Below the pieces are notes generated by a model. The model was not told the origin of the DNA, did not search any database, and saw only the letters and a program-made list of their open reading frames with translations. From contig OX439003.1 in NCBI GenBank assembly GCA_949316495.1, positions 21,265,198 through 21,329,197 on the forward strand: a stretch of DNA of 64,000 nucleotides, in the 5' to 3' direction. This document shows positions 50,601 through 63,330 of the stretch, in pieces; within the stretch, counting starts at the first letter, position 1; each line of letters starts with the position of its first letter. Both the position numbers and the translations under genes were made by a program. The DNA comes from Amphiduros pacificus. Taxonomy: Eukaryota > Annelida > Polychaeta > Phyllodocida > Hesionidae.

Positions 50601-53600
50601 TCTCATTTTAGTTATCAGCACCCAGATAACTCTATACTAAGAAAGTGAGAGGGGCGCTTGCAGATAGCCACAGGCCAGTAACTGACCTTTTTATCTGATT
50701 TGTAGTCACATATCAATACCACACATGAAAATATTAATAAAATATGATTTCATTTACTGCGACAATCTATCTATCATTGATAATGAACAAACATAATTAG
50801 CACTGTAAAAATATACGTGCCTGGATCTTGTGATATAAAATTTACTTTTCAAGTTTAATTGTGTTTTTTTAAGTGGTGTCATTTCAAAAACATGTTTAAT
50901 CAATTTATCTTCAAATTTGATTATGCTTAGCTTTGGCTGAGATTGATATAAGTAGAGGTTGACGTGACTCTTTCATTTGTCTCACTGTCATTATGGGGTA
51001 ATAATCTAATAAACGCAAACAGTTATTTTCTAATGGCGTCTCATTGAAACATAAATACATAATTGTTGCGATTATATTTGACTCATTGATCAACGTCATG
51101 GTTTTTATCATTGACTTTTTTGCTTTTTATCTTAAAAATATTTGTGTAGAATCCACATTACAATTTCTACTGAGTATTCACTTGTAAATGTGTTGATTTA
51201 TGGGGACTTCTGTCTGTCCTCAGAATTGTCTTCTAGGTTAACAGCCGAGATCGACGTGAGACCGGAAGCTCTGCCGGAAGTAGAGAAGCATGCCGGGAGA
51301 TGGAGGACTTCAGCATGCACGTTGATAAACGCCACAGTAATGAAACATGTCTTCCGCCACAAATGACTGGCACCGTGGGATCTTAGCTAATGGAAAAAGA
51401 ATCCTCAAATACTTTTCACATGATACAAAGAAGTCCCATTGTTCTTTTTGCAAATGTGTACAATTCAATTTTCAGTTTTTATATTCTCAAAATTTATAGA
51501 AAAAGTGAATAATTTAATAATTGATTTATCAAATATAACCATATCTGTTATAAGTGCATGAAGTGTTTTTATTTTCCACAAGCGAGTTTATCGAACTTCA
51601 GAGATGAATCACGGGAACAGTAGTAAGGAATTAAAAAAAAAGTTGACTGGGGCATACCGACGATTCGTACCTTTTAAATCAATATAACCTTGAAAATCAG
51701 TTGTGATACCTGTAACCAAACTGTAACAGCACCGACATTAAGAAGGCTGTATTTTGGTCGAATATTGCATAAAAATCTCTTCATGGCCAAACACGTACTG
51801 AAAGGTATCGGGTTATACCTCTTTAATGGCTATAAGTCCCTTTTAGAATGACGCTACGTCATTATTTGTGAAATGTTGTTATTTCATTGAAAATATACGT
51901 TATATTTCTAAAAAGATGCCAGATATATAGAATATAGATTCCAGAAGTGATGAGCGTGCAGAAGTGGGAAATTCCAGATGATTGCTTTCAGTATGTTTCA
52001 ATAGGATCGAAGGAAATTTATGAGAATTCCATCATCAATTTGCATTAAATTGACGTGAATTCAACATGCCCTTGATGTGACCTTTTTTATCTTGACTAAT
52101 TCAGCACACAAATTGATTTTTCATAACACTGGACCTGTTTTTCACACAAGAACTGTGCTAAGTGTGAAGGTCTGTCCGTCTCTGAAGCCATCAATATAAT
52201 TATCACATTATGGGCAATTTAATCCAACTTGGTCACAAACTTTGAGGACATTTTGATGATTGGGGTCGATGCACACAGTACAATCACAAAACATGACAAA
52301 AACCACTTTTAGTTCCACCATTATGTCCAAATTCATTCACTTTAAAAGACTATTTAACCTTTGGAAATGTGGTTAAAAGCCTAGGAAATGTTTGCTGGCC
52401 AGATCAATACCAAACAACAATTGCGCATAAGTAGAGAATATGATTAAGCGTGTAAAATCGTAGGAAATTGTTAGCTTTTGGCTTGGGATCAATCAGACCC
52501 CATTGGGGGTAGATTTCAGGTAGATTTCACCGCCATTTAGAGGCAATTTGAGTGAGTTTCAAAGGCGATATATGAGAGAAATGCGTGATGTGCCAGTGAG
52601 GTTCGCGCACGAAGCTGCAGAGGTCTAGCTGTGAAGTTGGAGAGGTCCCAGCGGCGGTGATGGGGTGCGCCCGGAGTGATCCTGGGGTGCTTCTGGGCAT
52701 CACCGCCGTGCCCGGCCGGGCCGGTCATGCTGCAGGAGACCCATATAGGAAGACGGGCCACACCCCTCTGTGACACCACTGGCACAAGAGCTGGGAGATG
52801 ATACCTGCACTTACACACAAAACGGCAAGAAATATTCACAGGACACTCCTTGATGTGCACCATAAACATCACAATCACAAACAAAAAACAGAGAACCAAA
52901 AACAAGAAAAACGTTTGGAAAAATTGCATTTTACATTATTTGTCGGACTCGAATTTTTGATAATTGTGTTGACGACTTAATGTAAAACGTGTAATTGAAA
53001 ATACTTACTAGTATTACATACTTATGGAAATTGATTGTGGGTTGTAATCAGTAATTACAATCCAATATGAGCGCCTTTATGAACATGTATTAAAAGCACA
53101 GATAGGTAGTTGCAATTATGGTATCTGAATCAATTACATAAACATAATATTTTGATAGGAATTTCGGTTGCGATTGATTACAATTGCTTTCTTTCATAAC
53201 TATCATTGCAATTTAGAAAACTAATATATCCACGTGACACGACCCCCTGGTGAAAAACTATTTCATCAATATTTCCCTAAAACTTTATCACTGTTGATAT
53301 CATAATAATAGGTGTTAATAAAAATATGCATGTTTATGTTGAAAACAAAGCTCTTTCAATATGAATTACATACAAGCTTTCACCATTTAAAATAATTTCA
53401 TGTCAGGTACAGAGCGATATCAAGACAAGAAATATAATAAAAGTGGCATATTCAACTCATTGAAAATACAAATATAGCAAGGTAGGTTATCCCCAACCAC
53501 TGTGTTCCATACAATTCAACTTTCAAAATCTGCATATGTGCAAATAAGGTTAGAGCAGCTCCATGAATTGAACTTATATTAATTCATTCAATATTTATTC

Positions 53601-54281
53601 TGGTTGAATGTCATACATTAACTAATACACTGACATTTTGTATCATATATGATTTAGGATACCACAAGTCTTTGTGTCGGCTATTGTATATACATTTGAA
53701 TATGTTTGATTCAATATTGTGTTATTTTCAAACGATTTCATACAAAGGTATGAGCAATATGTCTGTCAGTTATTAATCATTCAGAATGGGTCATCGCACG
53801 TTTCATCTTCTAAAAATGCACATTTACAACAAGCATTTCTGAGGACGTGTTTTAAAGATTTGTTTTTCTCAAACTTCATTATATTTTGAGCCCAGCTATT
53901 GTGCTAAGTTCATTTCAATTCAACTCCATATGCAATGGACAAAACATTATTTGACGTAACCACAGACCTGTTTATATCCCATACATACACCTGAGAGCAC
54001 TTGGGATATTTTCCATCGAAGTACTCGTCGCCAGGTCCATTTTGGACAACATAATGATTCTCATAAATCGTTTAGTTAATCGGAACACAGCCTTTTTACT
54101 TCATGGATTTACGGACTTGCCCCTATTCTTGTGTCTTTAATCAGCCTTAATCTGAACGGAATTGCCAGATTTCCAAATGTACTTTTCGTGTTGATTTCAA
54201 TGGATCACGAATCAGGCGATTATGGCTTTGGCAAGAATACAAAGTATTGAAATTGATGCCATGTAGTGGTTGGTGTGTTGC

Positions 54282-54293
54282 TCACCAGGGGGC
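54282..54293 (+). promoter_or_regulatory. CTCF-like core motif
   Basis: TCACCAGGGGGC, followed by TACTG, is one mismatch from the CTCF core. Confidence 0.35.
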
Positions 54294-55159
54294 TACTGAC
54301 ATGGGGAGGCGCCATGCAGTGACATTAAGGCCCTCAAAGTGCAGCTTAAGGCAAGACTTGTGTTGTGTAAGACTACAGGAAGAAAACAGTTTTCGCTGCA
54401 TGCCTGTACAGGTATGCACACAGGGTCCCGATCCACACAAAAGTCGCCTTTGTTCAGAGTATTAGAGCCTCAGCAAAGAGGACCTGGAGCTCCGGCCACA
54501 AGCACTCAGCAAGTATCCAAAACTTACCTCTGACTGTACACAACTTATACCAGACTCCCCCGGACCGTGTTTGTATTTTCTAAGAGGTTAAAAAGTTTTC
54601 CTGGTGAGATATTCACACGGTTTGTGAGGAGTCTCTGTTATGTCCAATCTGGCCATGCTGAGATGGTTTTACACTTGTTCTCCAAATAAACCCAAAGGCA
54701 CAATGAGAAATACACACAAGTGGTACTCTTCAATTAAACTGAAAATAGAAGTCAATATTTAAAATGATTGAGACCGAGTGTAAGCCCCCGTTGTGGTCTG
54801 AGTCATATTTTGATGGAGGTGCAATAGAAATATATTTATGATCAATAACCAATCCAGTACTTGCCTCCCCATTTCAATTCAGTGGCACAGCTAAAATAAA
54901 AACTTATATTCTTACTAGTTTTGAACAATCCGACTCATTCTTCTACAAAATCAATTTGTATGAAATATAAACACCAAATTAAACACCTTTCAATACAATT
55001 ATTCAGATATGTAGCTTTGTTCATGCCGATGCCAATAATTTCACAATATTTGAATAAAGAAGTTTGCGTCTGTCATCTGTGAATAAGCTTATATTTCCCT
55101 TGGCATATATCAACCGTACCGTAAGCTGATGGATAATAGTTTAAAGAGCTACTACTCAA

Positions 55160-55800
55160 GGTGAGAAGTTACATGTATGGGAACAATAGATCTCCCAGCA
55201 TCGCTACCCCTGGCGTCTGGGCGTGCCAGAACCACTTGCTGCGATGAGGTAAGTATGATGAATCCGTGCCACACGTCCTCACACGGGGAGTTAGTGCGTA
55301 ACAGGTGCCAGCCCAGGGGAACAACCGGGCCTGCCCGTCAGGCCCCGGGGAGGGCCATATTTTTGGGGCGGGAGTGCTGCAGGGAGCTCATCGTCGCCTT
55401 CTTCTGGAGGTGAGAGGAGATGTGTTGTCCACCTGGCGGGTTAGACGACCCCTCCGGCAGGGGGAGTGACCATCAGCCCGGGGGTCGCGCTTTGCCCCGT
55501 TGGTCACCTTACCCTACCCTGGTTACTCCCAACTAACCACTGCGCTAATGTAACACAGATGACTTCATAACCGTGCGATATGGCAGTCTAACACGGCGCA
55601 AAACGACCTAGCAATGGCTCATCCCCTAGGGCGGACGGCAAGCCAGACTCATCTGGTGGCCAACAGGGGGCACCACCGAAAGCCGAGGGCATATCCATCA
55701 ACGAGGACGTGCCTCATCAACCGACACCCTCGAACCAGCCACAAAACTCACTATTCAACCGCTTCCGGTTATATTGCTGGTGAGAAATGTGAAAAATAAG
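55160..55800. promoter_or_regulatory. GC-rich islet with CTCF-like cores and donor-like sites
   Basis: CTCF-like cores are at 55428-55439 (minus, two mismatches), 55454-55465 (plus, two) and 55660-55671 (plus, one: CCAACAGGGGGC). Three strong donor-type sequences lie on the + strand: AAG|GTGAGA at 55161, GAG|GTAAGTATG at 55249 and GAG|GTGAGA at 55410. No protein domain is recognised. The islet could be the 5' end of a non-coding transcript or another boundary-type element. Confidence 0.3.
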
Positions 55801-56580
55801 TAAAGGTGAGCCAGCAAAATAGAACAATTTGTCATGGGTTGACATGTTCATTTAGGCCTGGCTAAACAGATCCAACGCGGGGACATCTCCCGGCCTCGCC
55901 TCGGAGGAACCCTCGTCCTCCCGCCCCGCGCCGTGGCACCGGATTTATCACAGTCGTAATGCGGCGCATATTGAATGACTGACACGTGGAATTGGCTTGC
56001 TAAATGGTACCACCCCATATCTGCTTCCATTCTGTGGACATTCCTACATTTCACACGCCCAACTTAACACCTAAATACCATGGTATCAATATTTCTCCAT
56101 AACAAGTTTGATCCACGATGTTGGTGTTTCGTTTCGTCTGGCACCTAATAGATTCGTTGACCACTTCCATGATTTTGGCGATGATATACTTTCAGGTCTT
56201 AAATTAATTTGATATAAACTTTCAATTCCTGTTTGCATATTTTCTTTAATTGGCCATGAAGAATGAGACTTAAAAAAACAGGAGGTGTGTTATTTTGATT
56301 AAATAGTCCACAAGTTTAAAAATGTATTTCACTTCGTGTAAAACTTGAAAATATGAAAGTTTTATTTTATGTAATGAAGCCCAATATCAGTATCACGTGT
56401 TTCTTGTCCGCTGTCAGTGTCAAACAAAATGTCACGTGGTCTCCACGTGAAGTCATTAATCTCAAGCTATCAATATTCGTCAGTGTCATATATTCATTAT
56501 GGCACTTATGACACATACCTCTGGAATTCCTCATTTAATTATAAATATCATGAAATACGAGGCAAGAAATCATTTTGAGA

Positions 56581-56582
<2 letters not shown>

Positions 56583-56654
<72 letters not shown>
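56583..56654. repeat. TA dinucleotide microsatellite
   Basis: A perfect TA run of about 72 bases. Confidence 0.98.
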
Positions 56655-56656
<2 letters not shown>

Positions 56657-58454
56657 ATGTGACATGACTTTTCATTTATTTCTTTCATTTGCGACTGTCA
56701 TGGACAATTTTAATATTTTGTCATTTTCACCCCTTTTGTCAAGTTCAATTGACACAACTTGGGTCAAACCGAATATATCATAGCAAATAGAAGTGAAACA
56801 TATTTATCTAACATACAGCTGGGCGGGTCGTCGGGCTAAATAGTTTTATGATATCATGTATGTGTGCCATAGAGATGAATATTTTTCTTATCCCTCTCTC
56901 ACATTTCCCTGGTGGGATATCTCAGTATCCCGGACTCCTATTATCTTCTCATCCAGACCTATTGAACACGTTTAGACCTGAGAAAACATAACACACAGCT
57001 AGATGCGAACAGGAGTCAATATAATAGGGGAGAAGGCACGATACACAGATTACAATATATCTCATGGATATTGATATTGGCTTCAAAGCAAAGGATGAGA
57101 ATTCAACACACTGTCGTAGAGTGTATATACACAGTTATTACCTGGATTGCACCCTACTGATAACATAAGTTACAAGGTGGTTTTGTACAAAAATGCAGGC
57201 ATACCACCATGTATTATGTTATATATACTCTGCTAATGTTTTGTCTATCTATATTTTCATATTTACATTGCACAGTTATTATATTAAATGTACACTTTGA
57301 AATACAATTTAAAACAACAATCAAGATTGAGAAAATATAACAAAACATTTCTAAATGACAAAAAATCCTGCTCAAACTGTATTTTGATGATTTCAGCTTC
57401 TCGTGTAAAGTCTATGGTCTATTTCTCATCCACAGCGTGTCACATGCATGATATAAAGATATTGAAAACTATTTTGTTTGGGCTCACCCCTTGTGAGATA
57501 TGGGTAAACGATTGCCTATATCTCATAGACAGTCGTCTGAACACAGGTTGCCAGAGAATGGCAGTCCACAGTCCCTCTTTGTCTCGGTCTCATACACCCA
57601 AAAAGAGGTGATGATGCTGACAGCAGATGTCGCTCTCACTACCTGTGGTCTTACCATTACATCACTTAGTTATAATTATACCTTGACAGTAATAATTAAC
57701 CCTTCACGACAATGATATATTCTCACCATGTTGGGCGATACATGGATTCATTCAGCCAGCGCTCGTGTTGACGTCGTTATACATTCGCAGCGACAACCAA
57801 TGATCACCATGACAACCTACATCTCAATAAACCCAATCAGTGTTCATCAGATTGAATTATATCTGCACAATGACGTCATTGCCCATTACTTAGGAATATA
57901 CCCCCACTCTCAACTGCTAATCATGTATGTTAAATTATAACTTCCAATTGTTGTCACTACTTATTGTATATATCTTTACAGCGACACTTTTGTTCATCAT
58001 GTTGAAAGCTTTTATGAAATCAGTCACAGGCATTTTTACAGAGATCTGGAATATGTTTAAATGATATGTGGTCATGAAACTGTCATACAAAAAACCTATG
58101 TCTAGCAAGCATGTCTAACCCCCCATTAGTCTCTCAAAATTTGTTATGACAGTGCCACAACACTTTGAAAGTGCTATATATGACTATATATGATTTTTCA
58201 GTATGTCAGGGGGAGAAGGGCTATATCTCCTACCCACAGATTTTGCCCCACATATTGATGCCTCAGGACAGTGTCAGAGCACTTTGAAACCAACATATCT
58301 TCAATATAATTCAGTTTGTCAGGGTAAAAGGGATATATCATTTTTAAACAGGGTACAAATCCTTATTTTTGTCATTGTTATCCTGATTCTAGATGTTTAC
58401 ATAGCAATATAAATTATGGTACATTTTGACAAAAAAACGTCAAATATCTAATAT
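56655..58454. other. Unique sequence left of the 39-bp array
   Basis: No gene is recognised. ACAGCAGATGTC near 57621 is a two-mismatch CTCF-like core. A diverged duplication of about 115-125 bp is visible at 58150-58240 and 58270-58350, with shared GCACTTTGAAA-type and TTGTCAGGG-type words. Confidence 0.5.
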
Positions 58455-61400
58455 CAGTGACACCATCACTCATCGTGTTGAGATATACCTTGACAGTGAC
58501 ACCATTACCTGTCGTGTTGAGATATACCTTGACAGTGACACCATTACCAATCATGTTGAGACATACCCTGACAGTGACACCATCACCCATCATGTTGAGA
58601 TATACCTTGACAGTGACACCATTACCAATCATGTTGAGATATACCTTGACAGTGACACCATGACCCATCGTGTTGAGATATACCTTGACAGTGACACCAT
58701 CAACCATCGTGTTGAGATATACCATGACAGTGACACCATTACCAATCATGTTGAGACATACCTTGACAGTGACACCATTACCCATCGTGTTGAGATATAC
58801 CTTGACAGTGACACCATTACCCATCATGTTGAGATATACCTGGACAGTGATACCATCACCCATTGTGTAGAGATATACCTTGACAGTGATACCATTACCC
58901 ATCGTGTTGAGATATACCTTGACAGTGACACCATTACCCATCGTGTTGAGACATACATTGACAGTGACACCATTACTCATCGTGTTGAGATATACCATGA
59001 CAGTGACACCATCACCCATCATGTTGAGATGTACCTTGACAGTGACACCATTACTCATCGTGTTGAGATATACCTTGACAGTGACACCATTACGCATCTT
59101 GTTGAGATATACCTTGACAGTGACACCATTACCCATCGTGTTGAGACATACCTTGACAGTGACACCATTACGCATCGTGTTGAGACATACCATGACTGTG
59201 ACACCATCACCCATCATGTTGAGATGTACCTTGACAGTGACACCATTACCAATCATGTTGAGATATACCTTGACAGTGACACCATGACCCATCGTGTTGA
59301 GATATACCTTGACAGTGACACCATCAACCATCGTGTTGAGATATACCATGACAGTGACACCATTACCAATCATGTTGAGATATACCTTGACAGTGACACC
59401 ATTACCCATCATGTTGAGATATACCTGGACAGTGATACCATCACCCATTGTGTAGAGATATACCTTGACAGTGACACCATTACCCATCGTGTTGAGATAT
59501 ACCTTGACAGTGACACCATTACCCATCGTGTTGAGACATACCTTGACAGTGACACCATTACTCATCGTGTTGAGATATACCATGACAGTGACACCATCAC
59601 CCATCATGTTGAGATGTACCTTGACAGTGACACCATTACTCATCGTGTTGAGATATACCTTGACAGTGACACCATTACTCATCTTGTTGAGATATACCTT
59701 GACAGTGACACCATTACCCATCGTGTTGAGACATACCTTGACAGTGACACCATTACGCATCGTGTTGAGACATACCATGACTGTGACACCATCACCCATC
59801 ATGTTGAGATGTACCTTGACAGTGACACCATTACCAATCATGTTGAGATATACCTTGACAGTGACACCATGACCCATCGTGTTGAGATATACCTTGACAG
59901 TGACACCATCAACCATCGTGTTGAGATATACCATGACAGTGACACCATTACCAATCATGTTGAGACATACCTTGACAGTGACACCATTACCCATCGTGTT
60001 GAGATATACCTTGACAGTGACACCATTACCCATCATGTTGAGATATACCTGGACAGTGATACCATCACCCATTGTGTAGAGATATACCTTGACAGTGACA
60101 CCATTACCCATCGTGTTGAGATATACCTTGACAGTGACACCATTACCCATCGTGTTGAGACATACCTTGACAGTGACACCATTACTCATCGTGTTGAGAT
60201 ATACCATGACAGTGACACCATCACCCATCATGTTGAGATGTACCTTGACAGTGACACCATTACTCATCGTGTTGAGATATACCTTGACAGTGACACCATT
60301 ACTCATCTTGTTGAGATATACCTTGACAGTGACACCATTACCCATCGTGTTGAGACATACCTTGACAGTGACACCATTACGCATCGTGTTGAGACATACC
60401 ATGACTGTGACACCATCACCCATCATGTTGAGATGTACCTTGACAGTGACACCATTACCCATCGTGTTGAGACATACCTTGACAGTGACACCATTACCCA
60501 TCATGTTGAGACATACCTTGACAGTGACACCATTACCCATCGTGTTGAGGTGTACCTTGACAGTGACACCATTACCCATCGTGTTGAGATGTACCTTGAG
60601 TGTGACACCATTACCCATCGTGTTGAGATGTACCTTGACAGTGACACCATTACCCATCGTGTTGAGACATACCTTGACAGTGACACCATTACCCATCGTG
60701 TTGAGACATACCTTGACAGTGAAACCATTACCCATCGTGTTGAGATATACCTTGACAGTGACACCATCAACCATAGTGTTGAGATATACCTTGACAGTGA
60801 CACCATTACCCATCGTGTTGAGACATACCTTGACAGTGACACCATTACCCATCATGTTGAGATATTGCAATATACCTTGACAGTGAAACCATTACCCATC
60901 GTGTTGAGATATACCTTGACAGTGACACCATCAACCATAGTGTTGAGATATACCTTGACAGTGACACCATTACCCATCGTGTTGAGACATACCTTGACAG
61001 TGACACCATTACCCATCATGTTGAGATATTGCAATATACCTTGACAGTGAAACCATTACACATCGTGTTGAGATAAACCTTGACAGTGACACCATCAACC
61101 ATCGTGTTGAGATATACCTTGACAGTGACACCATTACCCATCGTGTTGAGACATACCTTGACAGTGACACCATTACCCATCATGTTGAGATATTGCAATA
61201 TACCTTGACAGTGACACCATTACCCATCGTGTTGAGATATACCTTGACAGTGACACCATTACCCATCGTGTTGAGACATACCTTGACAGAGACACCATTA
61301 CTCATCGTGTTGAGATATACCTGGACAGTGACACCATCAACCATCGTGTTGAGATATACCTTGACAGTGACACCATTACCCATCGTGTTGAGACATACCT

Positions 61401-62016
61401 TGACAGTGACACCATCACCCATCGTGTTGAGATATACCTTGACAGTGACACCATTACCCATCGTGTTGAGACATACCTTGACAGTGACACCATCACCCAT
61501 CGTGTTGAGATATACCTTGACAGTGACACCATTACCCATCGTGTTGAGACATACCTTGACAGTGACACCATTACCCATCATGTTGAGATATTGCAATATA
61601 CCTTGACAGTGACACCATCACCCATCGTGTTGAGATATACCTTGACAGTGACACCATTGGACATCGTGTTGAGATATACCTTGACAGTGACACCATTACC
61701 CATCGTGTTGAGATATACCTTGACAGTGACACCATTACCCATCATGTTGAGATATACCTGGACAGTGATACCATCACCCATTGTGTAGAGATATACCTTG
61801 ACAGTGACACCATTACCCATCGTGTTGAGATATACCTTGACAGTGACACCATTACCCATCGTGTTGAGACATACCTTGAAAGTGACACCATTACTCATCG
61901 TGTTGAGATGTACCTTGACAGTGACACCATTACTCATCATGTTGAGATATACCTTGACAGTGACACCATTACCCATCGTGTTGAGATGTACCTTGACAGT
62001 AACACCATCACCCATC
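58455..62016. repeat. 39-bp minisatellite, about 91 copies, with higher-order structure
   Basis: The unit begins GTTGAGATATACCTTGACAG and continues TGACACCATTACCCATCGT. Its length of 13 codons, with no stop on either strand in the main frame, gives mirrored open frames of 872 codons on + and 818 on -; neither looks like a gene. Blocks of 15-16 units recur: the word TGACCCATCG is at 58661, 59285 and 59870 (steps 624 and 585). An 8-bp insertion, TTGCAATA, marks four units with GATATTGCAA at 60861, 61025, 61189 and 61587 (steps 164, 164 and 398). Confidence 0.97.
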
Positions 62017-62638
62017 GTGTTGACCCATTATTGTTCATCTGAATTTTTATCATTACTTTAGCACATAAATAATACATACTTTGGACAAAATGAGTCACTT
62101 ATATCGAAAAACACATTTGTATACAAATACGCCAAAAACACATTTATGCCAAAACGCGCAAAAACACACTTGCTAATTGTATCTTCTTAAAATATTTGCA
62201 GTGTTTGCAACCAAAGATGGACTAAAAACTGATAACGTCCAGCATTCAATGCTGTATTACTACGCCGTTTGTATCTCGATCTTTCATATATAATTTAATC
62301 TGTTAAATCGAGATGGTATAGTATAAAACAAACTACAAATCTACTTAGTTTAAAATCCCCACAACTTTGAGCATTTCATGGTAAAATTGAGGTCCCGCAT
62401 GTCAGATAATAAACAATCTTGTGAGAAAACTATGACTGGTACCATCCTTTATGACTGGTACCATCCTTTATGACTGGTACCATCCTTTATGACTGGTACC
62501 ATCCTTTATGAACCTTTTAGTGCAATGAGGGTCCCCACTTTGAGAGAGGGGATTAAAACTCAGTGCGTACCGACCCATTCTGCGAAAGTCATGAAATTAT
62601 TATAGTTAGATTATTATTAAGGTAATAAATAAATATGG

Positions 62639-62639
<1 letters not shown>
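62017..62639. other. Unique sequence with short tandem repeat
   Basis: No gene. It contains four copies of a 19-bp unit at 62432-62507. Nothing else distinct is seen. Confidence 0.6.
62432..62507. repeat. Four copies of a 19-bp unit
   Basis: ATGACTGGTACCATCCTTT is repeated four times without change, with starts at 62432, 62451, 62470 and 62489. Lack of divergence suggests recent expansion. Confidence 0.97.

Positions 62640-62733
<94 letters not shown>
62640..62733. repeat. TA dinucleotide microsatellite
   Basis: A TA run of about 94 bases, the third such tract in the window. Confidence 0.98.
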
Positions 62734-62735
<2 letters not shown>

Positions 62736-62879
62736 CCGGATAACTTTGTAAGTATTAAACACCTTTTATTCAGAAATACAGGAAATAATAGTTTAAAATT
62801 GTAGAGGATAATAACTGTAATTAGAGTGACAGTTTATGTAAAGTTTGTGACAATGAAGAATGTGTATTCTCAATCACCT

Positions 62880-63330
62880 GACATATCTGTGTTGTATAAC
62901 TGACGTGATGACGCAACATTATAACTTCATGTTGGGCAGGACAATACCGAAACAATGGGGTGCCATTTTACACAGGGACGTCAAATGGCGTTCCTTACTC
63001 ACGTGGATCTAGTCATTCATGTGCGACATGACATGGATGTCTTAATAACCCACTTGTGCCAGCGTGGGGTAGAGGAAAACTCAACATCCGGGATCTAAAA
63101 GCAAGATGGCTGCCACGCCATGTGATCTTTGGAGTAACTGGACACAATTCATCATCCAAATAACTGACAGATCAAGATACCAAACTTCTCCGACCTGATC
63201 ACCCGAAATGCCAATTTTCCCAGCATGAAAACTAATATATTTGACGAACAGAAATCATAAATTATCAGAAAACATTTCTAACATGACAGGGGGTTAGTGA
63301 GAGTGGTCACGTGACGTCATTAAGATCAGG
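62880..63330 (+). promoter_or_regulatory. Promoter-like segment with YY1, E-box and CRE motifs
   Basis: CAAGATGGCTGCC at 63102-63114 matches the YY1 consensus that often overlaps start sites. GTCACGTGAC (E-box palindrome) at 63306-63315 overlaps a full CRE, TGACGTCA, at 63312-63319. GACGTCA also occurs near 62980. The ATG in the YY1 motif has A at -3 and G at +4 and opens a 30-codon frame (63106-63198) starting MAATPCDLW. The segment may be the promoter of a gene to the right of the window. No TATA box is seen. Confidence 0.3.

Noticed and set aside
52537-52929. 130-codon minus-strand frame starting with a hydrophobic run
   Set aside because: The hydrophobic start is the complement of an A-rich tract and the rest is a GC-rich islet; no domain and no neighbouring exon signals.
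58414-61044. Open frames of 872 (+) and 818 (-) codons
   Set aside because: They are the two strands of one 39-bp satellite; each is a 13-residue peptide repeated without a domain, start context or splice signals.
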